Below are positions 1-9,138 of a DNA stretch of 64,000 bases, piece after piece. Position numbers and translations under genes: made by a program. The notes below the pieces were generated by a model that did not search any database, was not told the origin of the DNA, and saw only the letters and a program-made list of their open reading frames with translations. This DNA is from Dickeya undicola (lineage in GTDB: Bacteria; Pseudomonadota; Gammaproteobacteria; Enterobacterales; Enterobacteriaceae), in the NCBI RefSeq assembly GCF_000784735.1, contig NZ_JSYG01000020.1, positions 1-64,000 on the forward strand. Reading direction: 5' to 3'. The first letter of the stretch is position 1. The number at the start of each line of letters is the position of its first letter.

Positions 1-3000
1 GAACCTCAGCGGCTGATGCGCGCCAATGCCCAGCGTCGTCAGCCGACCGCCCTCCCACACCAGATTCAGCGACGACAGCAGCCCCTCCACCACCGACCGC
101 TGCCCGCCGTCGTCGTAGCCGCTGCGCACCGCCTCGCCGTTGACCGTTTCACTCACCACCTGTCCGGCACGGTTATAGCCATACTCCACCACCGCGTCCG
201 GGCTTGCCGCCTTCAGCAGCCGCCCCGACAGGTCGTACTCAAACGTCGTCGTGCCTTCACTGGCCCCGTCCGACCGGTAAGCCTGAAGCCCGCTCAGCCG
301 ACCGCCCGCATCATACCCGTACTCAAGACGGCTGCCGTCCGGGGCCTGACGGCTCGCCAGCTGGCCCGCCACATCATAGGCATACCGGTACACCCGGCCG
401 TCGTAATGCCGCTCTTCGCTCAGCCGACCCGCCTTGTCAAACCGGTACTGCCACGCCTGACCCTGGCTGTTGGTCACCCCGGCGAACTCCGCTTCCGCAT
501 TGTAATGATAGCGGACCGTCGCGCCCAGCGGGTCGGTCGTCTCCAGCAGGTTGTCGAACGCCCCATAACGGAACTGGTAACGCTGGCCCAGCGCATCCGT
601 CACCGAGCTCAGATTCCCTTCCGTATCATAGCCAAAGCGGGTTTCGCTGCCGTCTTCGTACACCACTTTCGACGGCGTGTCGTGCCCGCCCTCATAGTCC
701 CAGCGACGCACCTGCACGCCCTGCTCATGCGCAATGTGCCGCTCCGTCAGCCGGTCATGCCCGTCGTAGAAAAAGGTCACCGCCGGTGCCGCGCCCGGCT
801 CCAGCCGCTCCAGCAGCCCACGACGGTTGTAGTAATAACGCTGCGCCTGACCGTCCGGCCCCGTCACCGCCGACAACAGCCCCTGCGCCGTGTAAGCATG
901 ATGCCAGCGCCGCCCTTCCGGGTCGCTCGCCGTCTCCACCTGCCCCTGCGCGTTGCGCGCATACTGCCAGGCATGGCCCATCGGGTCGGTGTAGGCCAGC
1001 AGTTGCCCCTCATCATCGTAATCATAGCGATGTGTCGCCCCGTCCGGCAGCGTCACCGCCGTCACCTGCCCCCAGTCGTTGCGCTGATAGACGGTGCGAC
1101 CGCCCAGCGGGTCGACCTCCGCCACCAGTTGGTTGTCCACCCACTCGAAGCGGTATTCCCCGCCGTCCGGCTCCCGGCGCAGCAGAATGTTGTTGCGCGC
1201 ATCACGCACATAGGTCGTGACACCACCAAACCCGCTGTGATAGTGGCTGGTGAAGGCGTCGTCGTCGTAGCGAAATTCCCCCGGCCAGAACCCCTGTGCC
1301 GAGCGGTCACGCCGCGAGCGCCCCTGCGCATCGTACTCGTGCTCCACCCAGGTGTGCGCCAAATCCGACCAGCGCAGCAGCCAGCCCTCTGGCGAGTACT
1401 GATAATCGAAATTGCGCCCATCGCCCGCCCGCACGCTCAGCAGGTAGCCCTGGGCATCATACTGGTAGCTGACCAGCGTTTTCAGCGGCTGACGGTGCGC
1501 GTCACACAACGTCAATTTGACTATCCGCCGCCGCTGCGTCTCCACATGCACCAGACGCCCGTCCGGCAGCGCTACCCAGCACAGCGCGGCGCGGTCCCAC
1601 AAGAAGGTGAGGCGGTTGCCTGACCGGTCTTCTATCGCGCTCAGGCACAGGTGCAGCCCCAGCGCATGGTCAAAGCGGTAACGCAGCCCGTCCACGTGCT
1701 GCAACACCAGCTGGCCCTGCTGACGGGTCAGTCGCCACGTCGGGTTCGACGCCGCCCGGCTGAACGCGCCTTCCTCCGGCAGCACAAACACCGCCTGATT
1801 AAACTCGCCGTCGGTCAGCGTCGCCACCCCACCTGCCAGCGACAGGCTCATGTCCCAGTGGCTGCGCCACAACGCGCCCAGCAACCCCGGCTGACGCTCG
1901 CCGCCCGAGCGGTAATAGCGCTTCATCGTCAGCGGCAGCAGGCTGCCCAGCGTAAAATCGGTTCGCCAGTCCACCACATAGCCGGTCGCCATATCCACCG
2001 GCTCGCCTTCACTCTGGCACTTATCACTGCCTGCTTTGCACGCCTTGTCGTCTTCCCCGGCTTTTTTCTGCTGTGGGGTGCTATCCGGCTGCTCGCCCTT
2101 ATTACTCCCAGCGTTGATGTCTTCCGCCCCTTCCGGTGACGAGCGCGTTTTTTTCTCGCTGACGTCGTTTTTCGGGGCGCTGTCCTTCGGTTTGTCTTGC
2201 GGGACCTGGCTTTTCTCCCCAGCCGGTTTGCTCTCGCTGTGTGCCGCCGGTTTGGTGGACGGCGGTTCCGTATGCGCCGGGGTTTTGGGAGCCTCGGTAG
2301 CTTTCGCTATGCTGCCCTTACTCCGGGGGCTGCCGCTGACACGGGTCACCACCTTGCCAATGAATTCATCGAATTTGGATTCGATGTAAACCAGCGCGCT
2401 GTCATACTTGGCAATCAGCTTTTCCAGTGCGGTGATCATGGCGCTGAAGCTGTCTTTCATCAGCGACACAATCCAGTTATTTTTAAGCTTCGACTCGGCC
2501 AGCACCTGTTTAAGCGCCGCGTGGATCTTCAGCAACAGAGCGTTGGCCTGCGCACCGTAGTTTCTCAGCTCGGCCCGCAGTTTGGTCAGCCCCTTCACCA
2601 GGTTACCGTCCGATAGGCTGCGAATGGTCTTGATGGCGAATTGCAGTTCTTTAGGGGAGGATTTTTTGAGTGCACGGATAATCGCCCGTCCGCTGACCTT
2701 CAATGCATCCCCCAGTCCGGGGATCACGCCAATGGCGCAGAGCGCGCCTTCGGCAATATGCAACGGGTCTTCCAGTTTTGCAGGCTCCTGGTAAGACTGC
2801 CAGCTCCACTCGCCGATCGAATACACATCCATCGCCTGACCGACCACCGGGATGAAACCCAGCGCGATTTCGCAAAACAGCATCAGCGCGGCGTTGTCCT
2901 CCCCGCCTTTGTCCGCCACTTCCGCCGCCAGGCTGTGATGAATTTTGTTGACAGCCTGTTTAAGCTGGCGGCTACCGCGATTGATACGCTTATCCAGCTC

Positions 3001-3504
3001 CCAGAAGCGGTCATAGGACTTGCGGTACTCTTGAGGAATGGACGTGAAAATCCCTGCACCGTCGACATCCACATGGCGATCGCTGCTGTCGTCGGCGTCG
3101 TAGCTCACCAGCCCTTGCTTACGCAGCAACAGAAAGAGCGTGAAATATTCCCCCGCCAGCGTCGCATACGCCGGGTTTGACTGTAATACCGGGTTGTTTT
3201 CCACGGTTTCACGGGGGGTGAAATCGTCGGAGCCTTCATCCAGCATCAGCTCAAACGTGCTGCACCCCATATCGTAGACTCGGCACAGCCCGTTGGCGTC
3301 GGTTGTGCCGTGGATTTCGGTTTTATTGCTGTCAATCAACACAAACGGCGCATTGGGCACCGGTTTTCCCGAGTCATAGTGGTAGTGAATCAGGACTTCG
3401 CAGCCACATTTGACACAGCCACCGGAAATCTGGTGGTCGGTGGCAAAATTTTTATTAGCGGCGTCTTCGCTCGACACCAGCGTCGCTTTTTTATTCTCAC
3501 TCAT
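1..3504 (-). CDS. Rhs-family type VI secretion effector, N-terminal and core part (C-terminus beyond left edge)
   Basis: A single open frame of 1168 codons starts at an ATG (3504) behind AGGACG and runs off the left edge, so the toxin tip and its immunity gene are not visible. Residues 1-110 hold a Cys-rich start ([10 protein letters not shown]) and a stretch resembling a transthyretin/Ig-like domain; I see no PAAR domain. Residues about 195-290 contain two hydrophobic, Gly/Pro-rich segments. A low-complexity, charged, Pro-rich linker follows (about 390-490), then a DUF6531-like entry (EPVDMATG) and the repeated tyrosine-aspartate (YD) core, with many motifs such as [18 protein letters not shown]. 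In the family this core forms a cocoon around a C-terminal toxin fired by the type VI system. Two DUF4123 adaptor genes lie directly upstream and hcp, vgrG and a PAAR effector further upstream on the same strand. The family call is firm; toxin activity is unknown. Confidence 0.93.
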   Translation of the reverse strand, partial: MSENKKATLVSSEDAANKNFATDHQISGGCVKCGCEVLIHYHYDSGKPVPNAPFVLIDSNKTEIHGTTDANGLCRVYDMGCSTFELMLDEGSDDFTPRETVENNPVLQSNPAYATLAGEYFTLFLLLRKQGLVSYDADDSSDRHVDVDGAGIFTSIPQEYRKSYDRFWELDKRINRGSRQLKQAVNKIHHSLAAEVADKGGEDNAALMLFCEIALGFIPVVGQAMDVYSIGEWSWQSYQEPAKLEDPLHIAEGALCAIGVIPGLGDALKVSGRAIIRALKKSSPKELQFAIKTIRSLSDGNLVKGLTKLRAELRNYGAQANALLLKIHAALKQVLAESKLKNNWIVSLMKDSFSAMITALEKLIAKYDSALVYIESKFDEFIGKVVTRVSGSPRSKGSIAKATEAPKTPAHTEPPSTKPAAHSESKPAGEKSQVPQDKPKDSAPKNDVSEKKTRSSPEGAEDINAGSNKGEQPDSTPQQKKAGEDDKACKAGSDKCQSEGEPVDMATGYVVDWRTDFTLGSLLPLTMKRYYRSGGERQPGLLGALWRSHWDMSLSLAGGVATLTDGEFNQAVFVLPEEGAFSRAASNPTWRLTRQQGQLVLQHVDGLRYRFDHALGLHLCLSAIEDRSGNRLTFLWDRAALCWVALPDGRLVHVETQRRRIVKLTLCDAHRQPLKTLVSYQYDAQGYLLSVRAGDGRNFDYQYSPEGWLLRWSDLAHTWVEHEYDAQGRSRRDRSAQGFWPGEFRYDDDAFTSHYHSGFGGVTTYVRDARNNILLRREPDGGEYRFEWVDNQLVAEVDPLGGRTVYQRNDWGQVTAVTLPDGATHRYDYDDEGQLLAYTDPMGHAWQYARNAQGQVETASDPEGRRWHHAYTAQGLLSAVTGPDGQAQRYYYNRRGLLERLEPGAAPAVTFFYDGHDRLTERHIAHEQGVQVRRWDYEGGHDTPSKVVYEDGSETRFGYDTEGNLSSVTDALGQRYQFRYGAFDNLLETTDPLGATVRYHYNAEAEFAGVTNSQGQAWQYRFDKAGRLSEERHYDGRVYRYAYDVAGQLASRQAPDGSRLEYGYDAGGRLSGLQAYRSDGASEGTTTFEYDLSGRLLKAASPDAVVEYGYNRAGQVVSETVNGEAVRSGYDDGGQRSVVEGLLSSLNLVWEGGRLTTLGIGAHQPLRF

Positions 3505-3521
3505 GAAAACGTCCTGTTTGA

Positions 3522-4439
3522 TTATGCGTCGTCCAGTTGGGCAATCGCCGCCTGATACAGGCGATCCATCCGGTTTTGCTCACCGATATATTCCGGTTGC
3601 GCCAGAATGTCCTGCGCCCACGGCTGCTGAATAAAGGCGGGAGTCAGTTCAGTGGCAAGCGCCAGATAACGCACGATGTCGCGGTCGTTGTTGAATCCCT
3701 GAATTCGGGCCTGCTCGGTTTGCTGGCGGGTAAACGCCAGTAAATCGTCATCCTTACTGGCTTGCCAGCGCGCGTGATGGGCGCGCAAGTGTGCCATGTA
3801 CACGTCCAGCGTCTGGCGCAGTGCGGGGGCCAGCAGTGCCTGCCACTGCACGTCGCTGAGTGTGCGCGGCAAAGTATCTGGCAGGTTGTGCGCGGTTCGT
3901 TCGGTTAGCGTCAGGCTCTGTCCGCTGCCATCTGGCGCGATGTCGCAGAATGTGGCGATCGGGCCGCAGAGCGCGGTGGCCTCCGGCGCTGAACTCGCCG
4001 CCAGCAACGGCGTCAGCACCGCCCAGTCACTGATGCGCAGAATGGCGCTGCCACCTTCCTGGGTGGCGACCAGGCTCCATTGGCGCAGGTGTTTCACCAG
4101 TTCCAGCAGTTGGTCAAGCGGCGAGTAAGCCTGCATGAACCAGTCGAGCTGTATTCCGACACCCCAACCGGGCTGCGTCACCAGATGCTCGCGCACCTGC
4201 GGCCAGTTGGCGGCGTGAACGGGAATACAATAAGGCGAGACAGACGCATGTACCCGCCCGGCATCCCCCCAGTACAGCCGGGTTTGCTCCAGGCTTCCGC
4301 CCCAGCGCTCCGCCAGCCAGGGAACCGCATCGTTCAGCGACGCCTCAGCGACGACAAAGCACCCGCCAGCCGCCAGTCGCGCCTGCCAGGCTGCTTCCGT
4401 TTCCGGTTGCAGACTCAGAAAAGATTGAGACAGCGTCAC
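3522..4439 (-). CDS. DUF4123-type effector adaptor, proximal to rhs
   Basis: A 305-residue protein starting at GTG (4439) and overlapping the upstream gene by four bases (GTGA), so translation is probably coupled. It ends 17 bases before the rhs start codon. The sequence has the pattern of DUF4123 proteins: an N-terminal alpha/beta part with aromatic motifs ([11 protein letters not shown] near residue 90) and an Arg/Asp-rich helical C-terminus. DUF4123 proteins are chaperone-adaptors that load a cognate effector onto VgrG. The position next to rhs suggests that Rhs is the cargo. It is distantly related in layout to the second DUF4123 gene immediately upstream. The family assignment rests on pattern recognition and context rather than on a catalytic motif; adaptors have none. 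Confidence 0.75.
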   Translation of the reverse strand: MTLSQSFLSLQPETEAAWQARLAAGGCFVVAEASLNDAVPWLAERWGGSLEQTRLYWGDAGRVHASVSPYCIPVHAANWPQVREHLVTQPGWGVGIQLDWFMQAYSPLDQLLELVKHLRQWSLVATQEGGSAILRISDWAVLTPLLAASSAPEATALCGPIATFCDIAPDGSGQSLTLTERTAHNLPDTLPRTLSDVQWQALLAPALRQTLDVYMAHLRAHHARWQASKDDDLLAFTRQQTEQARIQGFNNDRDIVRYLALATELTPAFIQQPWAQDILAQPEYIGEQNRMDRLYQAAIAQLDDA

Positions 4440-5404
4440 GGCATAACCTCCGTCGTATCCGGTAATTCGCCCCGCATCCAGCCGGGCCGGTGATAGTGAA
4501 GGCGAACGTCCTCCACCCTGGCGGATTCGGATTTAAAAATCCGAATGCTGTCGCCCAGTGAATAACGCTCGGTTAAATGAATAAAAATCGGGTGATGATA
4601 AAACTCGCTGCCAAGCACCCAACGGTGAGCCGACCAGGCCTCACACTCGGTTTCCGAAGCACGGGGATAGCGCGCTTGCGCCAGCGCAATGCCGCTGAGA
4701 AAACGGCTTTTCACCACATCAACGTCTAACTCAGCCCAGTACAAGGCACTAACATGCAGGAAAAGATCATTTGCCAGCCGGTGCAGGCGGTTATCGTTGG
4801 ATAGCAGATAAAACTGGTAGCGATTCAGGGTGATCAGATAATCGTCACCGGGTGGCGGCGATACGGGCTGCTTGTCGTGTCGGTCCGCCAGTACGTGATA
4901 ACGACAAGGAACCGAAGGGTCGTCTTCCGCCAGCGGCAGATACAGGCCGCTCAACAGCCCCATAAATGCCATGCGCTCATCGTCGTTGAGCGTTTGCCAC
5001 CACAGTTGCAGTACCGCCGGTACATAGCTGCGCAGCAGCGCCAGTGTCCCGTCCGGGTAACTACAGCGCAGGCGTTGCTGCCAGAAATCAGCCACGGCTG
5101 TCAGTGACTGCTCGCTGTGCATCAGCATCACGCCCTGATGGCGCGCAGGCTGCGTCTCCGCCAGCCAGTGCAACAGCGTTTCTCCCGGCCCGCCTTCTTC
5201 AACGTGCACCACCATCGGTGCCCAGCGCTGCCAGTCATCTCCGGCACCGTCAAAGCGTAAGGGTTGCCATATCTGTGCTGCTCGCGGCTGAAACGCCTGC
5301 CAGAAATCCGGTAATGCCGGATAAAGCATTGGGTCAACAATGGCATACAGCGGCAGCGAGCAACGCTGACTCAGTTCAAACAGGGTATAGCCCGTTATCG
5401 TCAT
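4436..5404 (-). CDS. DUF4123-type effector adaptor, distal copy
   Basis: A 322-residue protein (ATG at 5404). An in-frame TTG at 5431 has no ribosome-binding site, so the ATG is preferred although its own site is weak (GTGAAAA). The N-terminus (TLFELSQRCSLPLYAIVDP) has the typical DUF4123 opening, in which a short strand ends in YAIVDP. It continues with GETLLHWLAE and a helical second half rich in Trp and Leu. In the family such proteins tether an effector to the VgrG spike. Having two adaptor genes in tandem before one rhs gene is unusual. One may serve Rhs and the other another cargo, or the pair may act as a heteromer; the sequence does not decide. The gene ends by overlapping the start of the next adaptor. 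Confidence 0.75.
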   Translation of the reverse strand: MTITGYTLFELSQRCSLPLYAIVDPMLYPALPDFWQAFQPRAAQIWQPLRFDGAGDDWQRWAPMVVHVEEGGPGETLLHWLAETQPARHQGVMLMHSEQSLTAVADFWQQRLRCSYPDGTLALLRSYVPAVLQLWWQTLNDDERMAFMGLLSGLYLPLAEDDPSVPCRYHVLADRHDKQPVSPPPGDDYLITLNRYQFYLLSNDNRLHRLANDLFLHVSALYWAELDVDVVKSRFLSGIALAQARYPRASETECEAWSAHRWVLGSEFYHHPIFIHLTERYSLGDSIRIFKSESARVEDVRLHYHRPGWMRGELPDTTEVMP

Positions 5405-5627
5405 GATTTTTTCACTGCAATAATGAATCAATATTTAAATAAGGAGGAAACCGGAATGAGAACAGCGACAAACGTCGCCACAGGAAATAAATTCCACCAC
5501 GACGGCGAATAAAAATCATGTATTGCTAATGAAATGAAATAAATTTATCTGCACTGGCTAAAGTGTGAGTCAAAAGCATTCTGCGTTATAACAGGATTAA
5601 CCATCACATTCACACCAGAAACGCTTT

Positions 5628-6140
5628 TTACCCTTCTCGACTCATGAGAGCCAGCCGAAGATGATGCTCAATAAAATCCGCTTTAAAGGCACTGTAGCGA
5701 TGTATATCATTTTCACTTGCTAATGCTGCAGCATATTTTATTTCAACATACCGCTCTGCTGCCTTCTTGTTTTTTATCAAATAATCACGGAATGCCAGAT
5801 GTTTTTGTATTTGCCTATCGCCGGTGACGAAAGCATGGACCTGGTGACTACGTTTTTCTCCACCCTTGGTAAAATATCTGCGGTTTGGAATACCATTTTC
5901 ACCACGCACAGTATATCCAATACGCTCCATTGCTGTATTGAACTGATCCAGTTCATTCAGACCGACAACCTCTAACAATATATCTATGACGGGTTTGGCA
6001 GCCAAACCTGGCACTGATGTACTGCCAATGTGGTGAATCCGAGAGATAGCCTTGCCGAGTGTCATCTGTAACCGTGCACTTTCAGCGTCAAATAAATCAG
6101 GCCACCGCTCGTCATAAGCAACAATAGTGACTTTTCGCAT
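5628..6140 (-). CDS. GrpB/UPF0157-family nucleotidyltransferase-fold protein
   Basis: A 170-residue protein. The ATG at 6140 is chosen because AAGGTGG lies about six bases upstream; a GTG three codons earlier overlaps that site. The family signature is clear: VAYDERWPDLFDAE at the start, then HIGSTSVPGLAAKPVIDILL near residue 38, with the GS-TS and D-I-L elements of the nucleotidyltransferase fold. RFLH-type and FRDYL elements follow in the C-terminal half (HLAFRDYL). No substrate has been established for the family. The gene is AT-richer than the flanking adaptor genes and has no obvious functional link to the type VI locus, so it may be a passenger, or possibly an immunity or self-modification function; that is speculation. 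Confidence 0.85.
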   Translation of the reverse strand: MRKVTIVAYDERWPDLFDAESARLQMTLGKAISRIHHIGSTSVPGLAAKPVIDILLEVVGLNELDQFNTAMERIGYTVRGENGIPNRRYFTKGGEKRSHQVHAFVTGDRQIQKHLAFRDYLIKNKKAAERYVEIKYAAALASENDIHRYSAFKADFIEHHLRLALMSREG

Positions 6141-6224
6141 ATTCACCACCTTTTCCTTACGTACTAACTAAACATTGGTTCAACGCATACCTTTCTAACA
6201 GTCGAATTCAACAATATTTTAAAG

Positions 6225-6983
6225 TCATTCACCTTTAGCACGGCGCGCCCGAACTTCTGCGGGAGATAACGGAGGGAATTTCACTCCACGCTGTTGCAGC
6301 AACTGCTTTACTTTCAGCGCCCAAGGATAATGTGGTGAGCTATGATCCATCAGTGACAAACTATCCTCTACTGTCCAAGCCAAACTTGCTCCTGTCGCAG
6401 AATAAGTATTGATATTTGCACCGTGCTCTATTAACCAGTACGCAATCTCATATTGATTGATATAGGCTGCATAATGCGCACTCGTAGTCTTTTGACCATC
6501 AGTCAAATTCACGTCCGCACCACGCTCTACCAAGAGCTTAATATCTGCCCAACGTTCTTCAGCTATTGCCCCAAATAAGGCTGGAACTTTATTTTGATCT
6601 AATGAATTCGGATCGCCACCGGCATCCAGCATCATTTTCAGCCATTCAGGTGATTTTGCACCAGCCACCATATTGACGGCAGATGAACCTGTGCCGGTCC
6701 GAAAATTAGGATCCGCCCCCAGCTTTAACGCCAGTCTGGCTCCGGCCTGATCCTGCTGCATTACTAACCACAGCAGCGGTGTAATTCCTTCCTTACCCAG
6801 CTCGTTCAGGTTTTGTCCCTGCGACAACTGTTGCCGGGCCGCAGCTTCATCACCTTTTTGGATACTGGATAATAAATTGACCATCGGTGGTTTGAAAAAT
6901 TCACTGGCCTGCATACTGCTCCCTCCGGCCTGACAGGCGGTGAGTAGCGGCAAACAGGCCAGCAGCCAATGCCACCACCTCAA
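6225..6983 (-). CDS. Ankyrin-repeat lipoprotein, probable type VI immunity protein (copy 1)
   Basis: A 252-residue lipoprotein with a short signal peptide and lipobox LTAC-Q (Cys17). The start is a TTG that overlaps the stop of the upstream paralogue (TTGA), with AGGTGAG at the right distance; no ATG would keep the signal sequence. Ankyrin-type repeats follow: GITPLLWLV, ALKLGADPNF, MLDAGGDPNS, LLVERGADVNL, WLIEHGANINT. Ankyrin lipoproteins beside type VI lipase effectors are known to act as periplasmic immunity proteins, which fits the PAAR-lipase gene just upstream. It shares its ending (KFPPLSP then EVR-RRAKGE) and most repeats with copy 2, so it arose by tandem duplication. The immunity role is inferred from context. 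Confidence 0.85.
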   Translation of the reverse strand: MRWWHWLLACLPLLTACQAGGSSMQASEFFKPPMVNLLSSIQKGDEAAARQQLSQGQNLNELGKEGITPLLWLVMQQDQAGARLALKLGADPNFRTGTGSSAVNMVAGAKSPEWLKMMLDAGGDPNSLDQNKVPALFGAIAEERWADIKLLVERGADVNLTDGQKTTSAHYAAYINQYEIAYWLIEHGANINTYSATGASLAWTVEDSLSLMDHSSPHYPWALKVKQLLQQRGVKFPPLSPAEVRARRAKGE

Positions 6984-7759
6984 AGGGACTCACCTTTGGC
7001 ACGGCGTTCCCGTACTTCCTCTGGCGATAACGGGGGGAATTTGATGCCGCGTTTCTGTAGCAATTCTCTTACCTTAATACCCCACGGATACGACGCTGCA
7101 TTATGTGACATAACAGATAAACTATCTTCCACGGTCCATGCCATATTACTACCTGTCGCATCATATATGGTAATATCAGCACCCTTTTCTATTAGCCAAT
7201 ATGCGATCTCATATTTATTCAAATACCCCGCATACAATACACTGTTTCTATCCAAACTATCTTTTAAATTTATATCAGCTCCTCGCTCTACCAACAGTTT
7301 TATATCAGCCCAACGTTCTTCACCTATCGCACTAAATAACGCCGGTTGCTCAAGTCGCCCAATGGCATTCGGATTTCCCCCGGCATCCAGAACAATGCGC
7401 AGCCAGTCTGGATCCCGCGCACCGGATACCCGGTTTACCGCACTGTCACCTGAGCCGTCTTTGTAATTTGGATCAGCACCCAGTTTTAATGCCAGACGCA
7501 CCGCATCCTTATCCTGCGTTTCATAAATCAACCACAGCAGCGGCGTAATTCCTTCCTTGCCCTGAATATTCAAGTTCAGCCCCTGAGCAAGCTGACGCCG
7601 GGCTTCCGCTTCATCACCTTTACGGATAGTCTGCAATAGTGTCGCCATCGGTGGCTGGAACAATTCACTGGCCTGCATACTGCGCCCCCCTGCCTGACAG
7701 GCGGTGAGTATTCCCGCAAGAAATACAGCGATCCATTTGATTTTCTGTAACCATCGCAT
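6980..7759 (-). CDS. Ankyrin-repeat lipoprotein, probable type VI immunity protein (copy 2)
   Basis: A 259-residue lipoprotein. The signal peptide ends in the lipobox LTAC-Q near residue 21, giving a lipid-anchored periplasmic protein. Ankyrin-like units are visible: GITPLLWLIYE, ALKLGADPNY, VLDAGGNPNA, LLVERGADINL, WLIEKGADITI. The ATG overlaps the stop codon of the PAAR-lipase gene (TAATG), so effector and immunity protein are translationally coupled, a typical arrangement for type VI effector/immunity pairs. The downstream paralogue overlaps this gene in turn. Being directly next to the effector, this copy is the better candidate for the cognate immunity protein. Neutralisation of the lipase is inferred, not shown. 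Confidence 0.86.
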   Translation of the reverse strand: MRWLQKIKWIAVFLAGILTACQAGGRSMQASELFQPPMATLLQTIRKGDEAEARRQLAQGLNLNIQGKEGITPLLWLIYETQDKDAVRLALKLGADPNYKDGSGDSAVNRVSGARDPDWLRIVLDAGGNPNAIGRLEQPALFSAIGEERWADIKLLVERGADINLKDSLDRNSVLYAGYLNKYEIAYWLIEKGADITIYDATGSNMAWTVEDSLSVMSHNAASYPWGIKVRELLQKRGIKFPPLSPEEVRERRAKGESL

Positions 7760-9129
7760 TATGCCCCCTTAAGCGTACTGGTAATTTTTCCAATATCATC
7801 TTTCTTTTCTTTTTCAATACCGGCTATAACCTGGTCCATGCCGTGTCGGGCTAATGGAGATCCTCCTGAACTAGGCAATGTTTTCATCTCACCTAAAGCG
7901 CTGGGAAGAGAGCCAGCTAACAATGTCGTAATACCAGCCATTCCACCAACAATAGCCCCAACCTTACCCCCGATCAAAGCACCCGCACCAGAAAGTAAAC
8001 CCGGTACAGCAACTTTTCCATAGGATTGGAGCATAGTAAGGATTTCGCCATCTACTGCTTGAGTTTTAATTAAGGAACTGGTAGTCGCCAAATCAGCACC
8101 TTGTTGCCTAGCAACAGTGTTTGCATGAAGGCCAGCAGCATTAAAAATATACCCTGGTAATTTGGTTGCACTAACAGCAGCAGAAGCTAACCCGCCCCCT
8201 AAAGAGTGACCAACAATAACAGGTTCTGGAGATACAAGCCTCTTCATTAATTTTGCCAAATCCATTGCTTGATTATATTGAGCTGTTTCAAACCCTATTC
8301 CTTGTGCCCCATTTGTAAGCCAATCTTTAGCACCTGTTACACCATTATTGGTTCCTCTAAATGTCAACATCGTTTCATTATTAATAGATGACTTAAATAG
8401 CGCAGCTCCAAATCCTGAGTCTGGGTCAGTAAATTGCTTAGGAGTAATTTTAGGAAAATTCTTTATATCAATGATCTCAAGTCCAACAGGCGGCTTTGGT
8501 AAAACAGCCCTTACTTTACGTCTAAATTCATCCACCGGATAAACATACTGCGCCGCTTCAGCACGCAGTATGCTGTCGTTATTAAACGCCAGTCGGGTGG
8601 CGGCATCTTTCAAGCCCGGCATGGTTTCCGCCTGCTGCGCCAGCTTCGCGCGCGCCAGATAACGATCTTTACGCTGTAATACCGTCAGCGCCTCATCCAG
8701 CACCGGCAGTTCGGCGGTCGCCGCCCATTCCATCATGGCGGGCAGCAGCATCGGCGTTAGCGCCAGCAGTGGAGCGCGGCTTTTCGCCGAGTTTTCAGCA
8801 CAGGATTTGACCGGTGACTGATAGGGCGAATCGCCAATAATCACATCTCCGCTGCCTGCCGCCACCGACCCGCCACAGCCAATGGCATCGCCGATGCGAG
8901 CAGCCAGCTTGCCGTTAATAATCACGGTGCTGGAACCCGCAGAAATCGCCCGGCTGTGCACGCCGTGCGGCATATTCGGACAGGGGCAGGCGTGCAGTAA
9001 CACGGCATCGCCTTTACGTGCCGCCGGTTTACCATTGATAATCACATCGCCACTGCCCGCGATGACCGGGGTGGCGGGAAAGCAGCCGTGACCGGCACAG
9101 CTATCCCCTAAACGTGCAGCTCCTGGCAT
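7759..9129 (-). CDS. PAAR-domain lipase/phospholipase type VI effector
   Basis: A 456-residue fusion. Residues 1-100 form a PAAR spike-tip domain (PGAARLGDS, then repeated SGDVIINGKPAARKGDA-type motifs with Cys and His residues for metal). A helical linker (about 110-200) leads to an alpha/beta-hydrolase of the class 3 lipase type: TFRGTN near 256, DWLTNGAQGIGF, then the nucleophile elbow GHSLGGG with Ser309; Asp360 and His429 are candidates for the rest of the triad. A Gly-rich hydrophobic stretch (about 377-411) may insert in membrane. The protein should sit on the VgrG tip and attack phospholipids of a target cell. The start codon is nine bases after vgrG, with AAGGAG spanning the vgrG stop. 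The lipase part is much more AT-rich than the PAAR part, pointing to domain exchange. Confidence 0.88.
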   Translation of the reverse strand: MPGAARLGDSCAGHGCFPATPVIAGSGDVIINGKPAARKGDAVLLHACPCPNMPHGVHSRAISAGSSTVIINGKLAARIGDAIGCGGSVAAGSGDVIIGDSPYQSPVKSCAENSAKSRAPLLALTPMLLPAMMEWAATAELPVLDEALTVLQRKDRYLARAKLAQQAETMPGLKDAATRLAFNNDSILRAEAAQYVYPVDEFRRKVRAVLPKPPVGLEIIDIKNFPKITPKQFTDPDSGFGAALFKSSINNETMLTFRGTNNGVTGAKDWLTNGAQGIGFETAQYNQAMDLAKLMKRLVSPEPVIVGHSLGGGLASAAVSATKLPGYIFNAAGLHANTVARQQGADLATTSSLIKTQAVDGEILTMLQSYGKVAVPGLLSGAGALIGGKVGAIVGGMAGITTLLAGSLPSALGEMKTLPSSGGSPLARHGMDQVIAGIEKEKKDDIGKITSTLKGA

Positions 9130-9138
9130 GATGACTCC

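Noticed and set aside
16-1623. Long plus-strand open frame of 535 codons
   Set aside because: It is the antisense shadow of the GC-rich rhs core on the minus strand; its product is Arg/Pro/His-rich without any domain, whereas the minus strand gives clear YD repeats.
3170-3190. VENN tetrapeptide in the Rhs N-terminal region
   Set aside because: VENN marks the pre-toxin region of CdiA proteins, but here it lies near residue 108 before the Rhs core, not before a C-terminal toxin, so it is probably chance.
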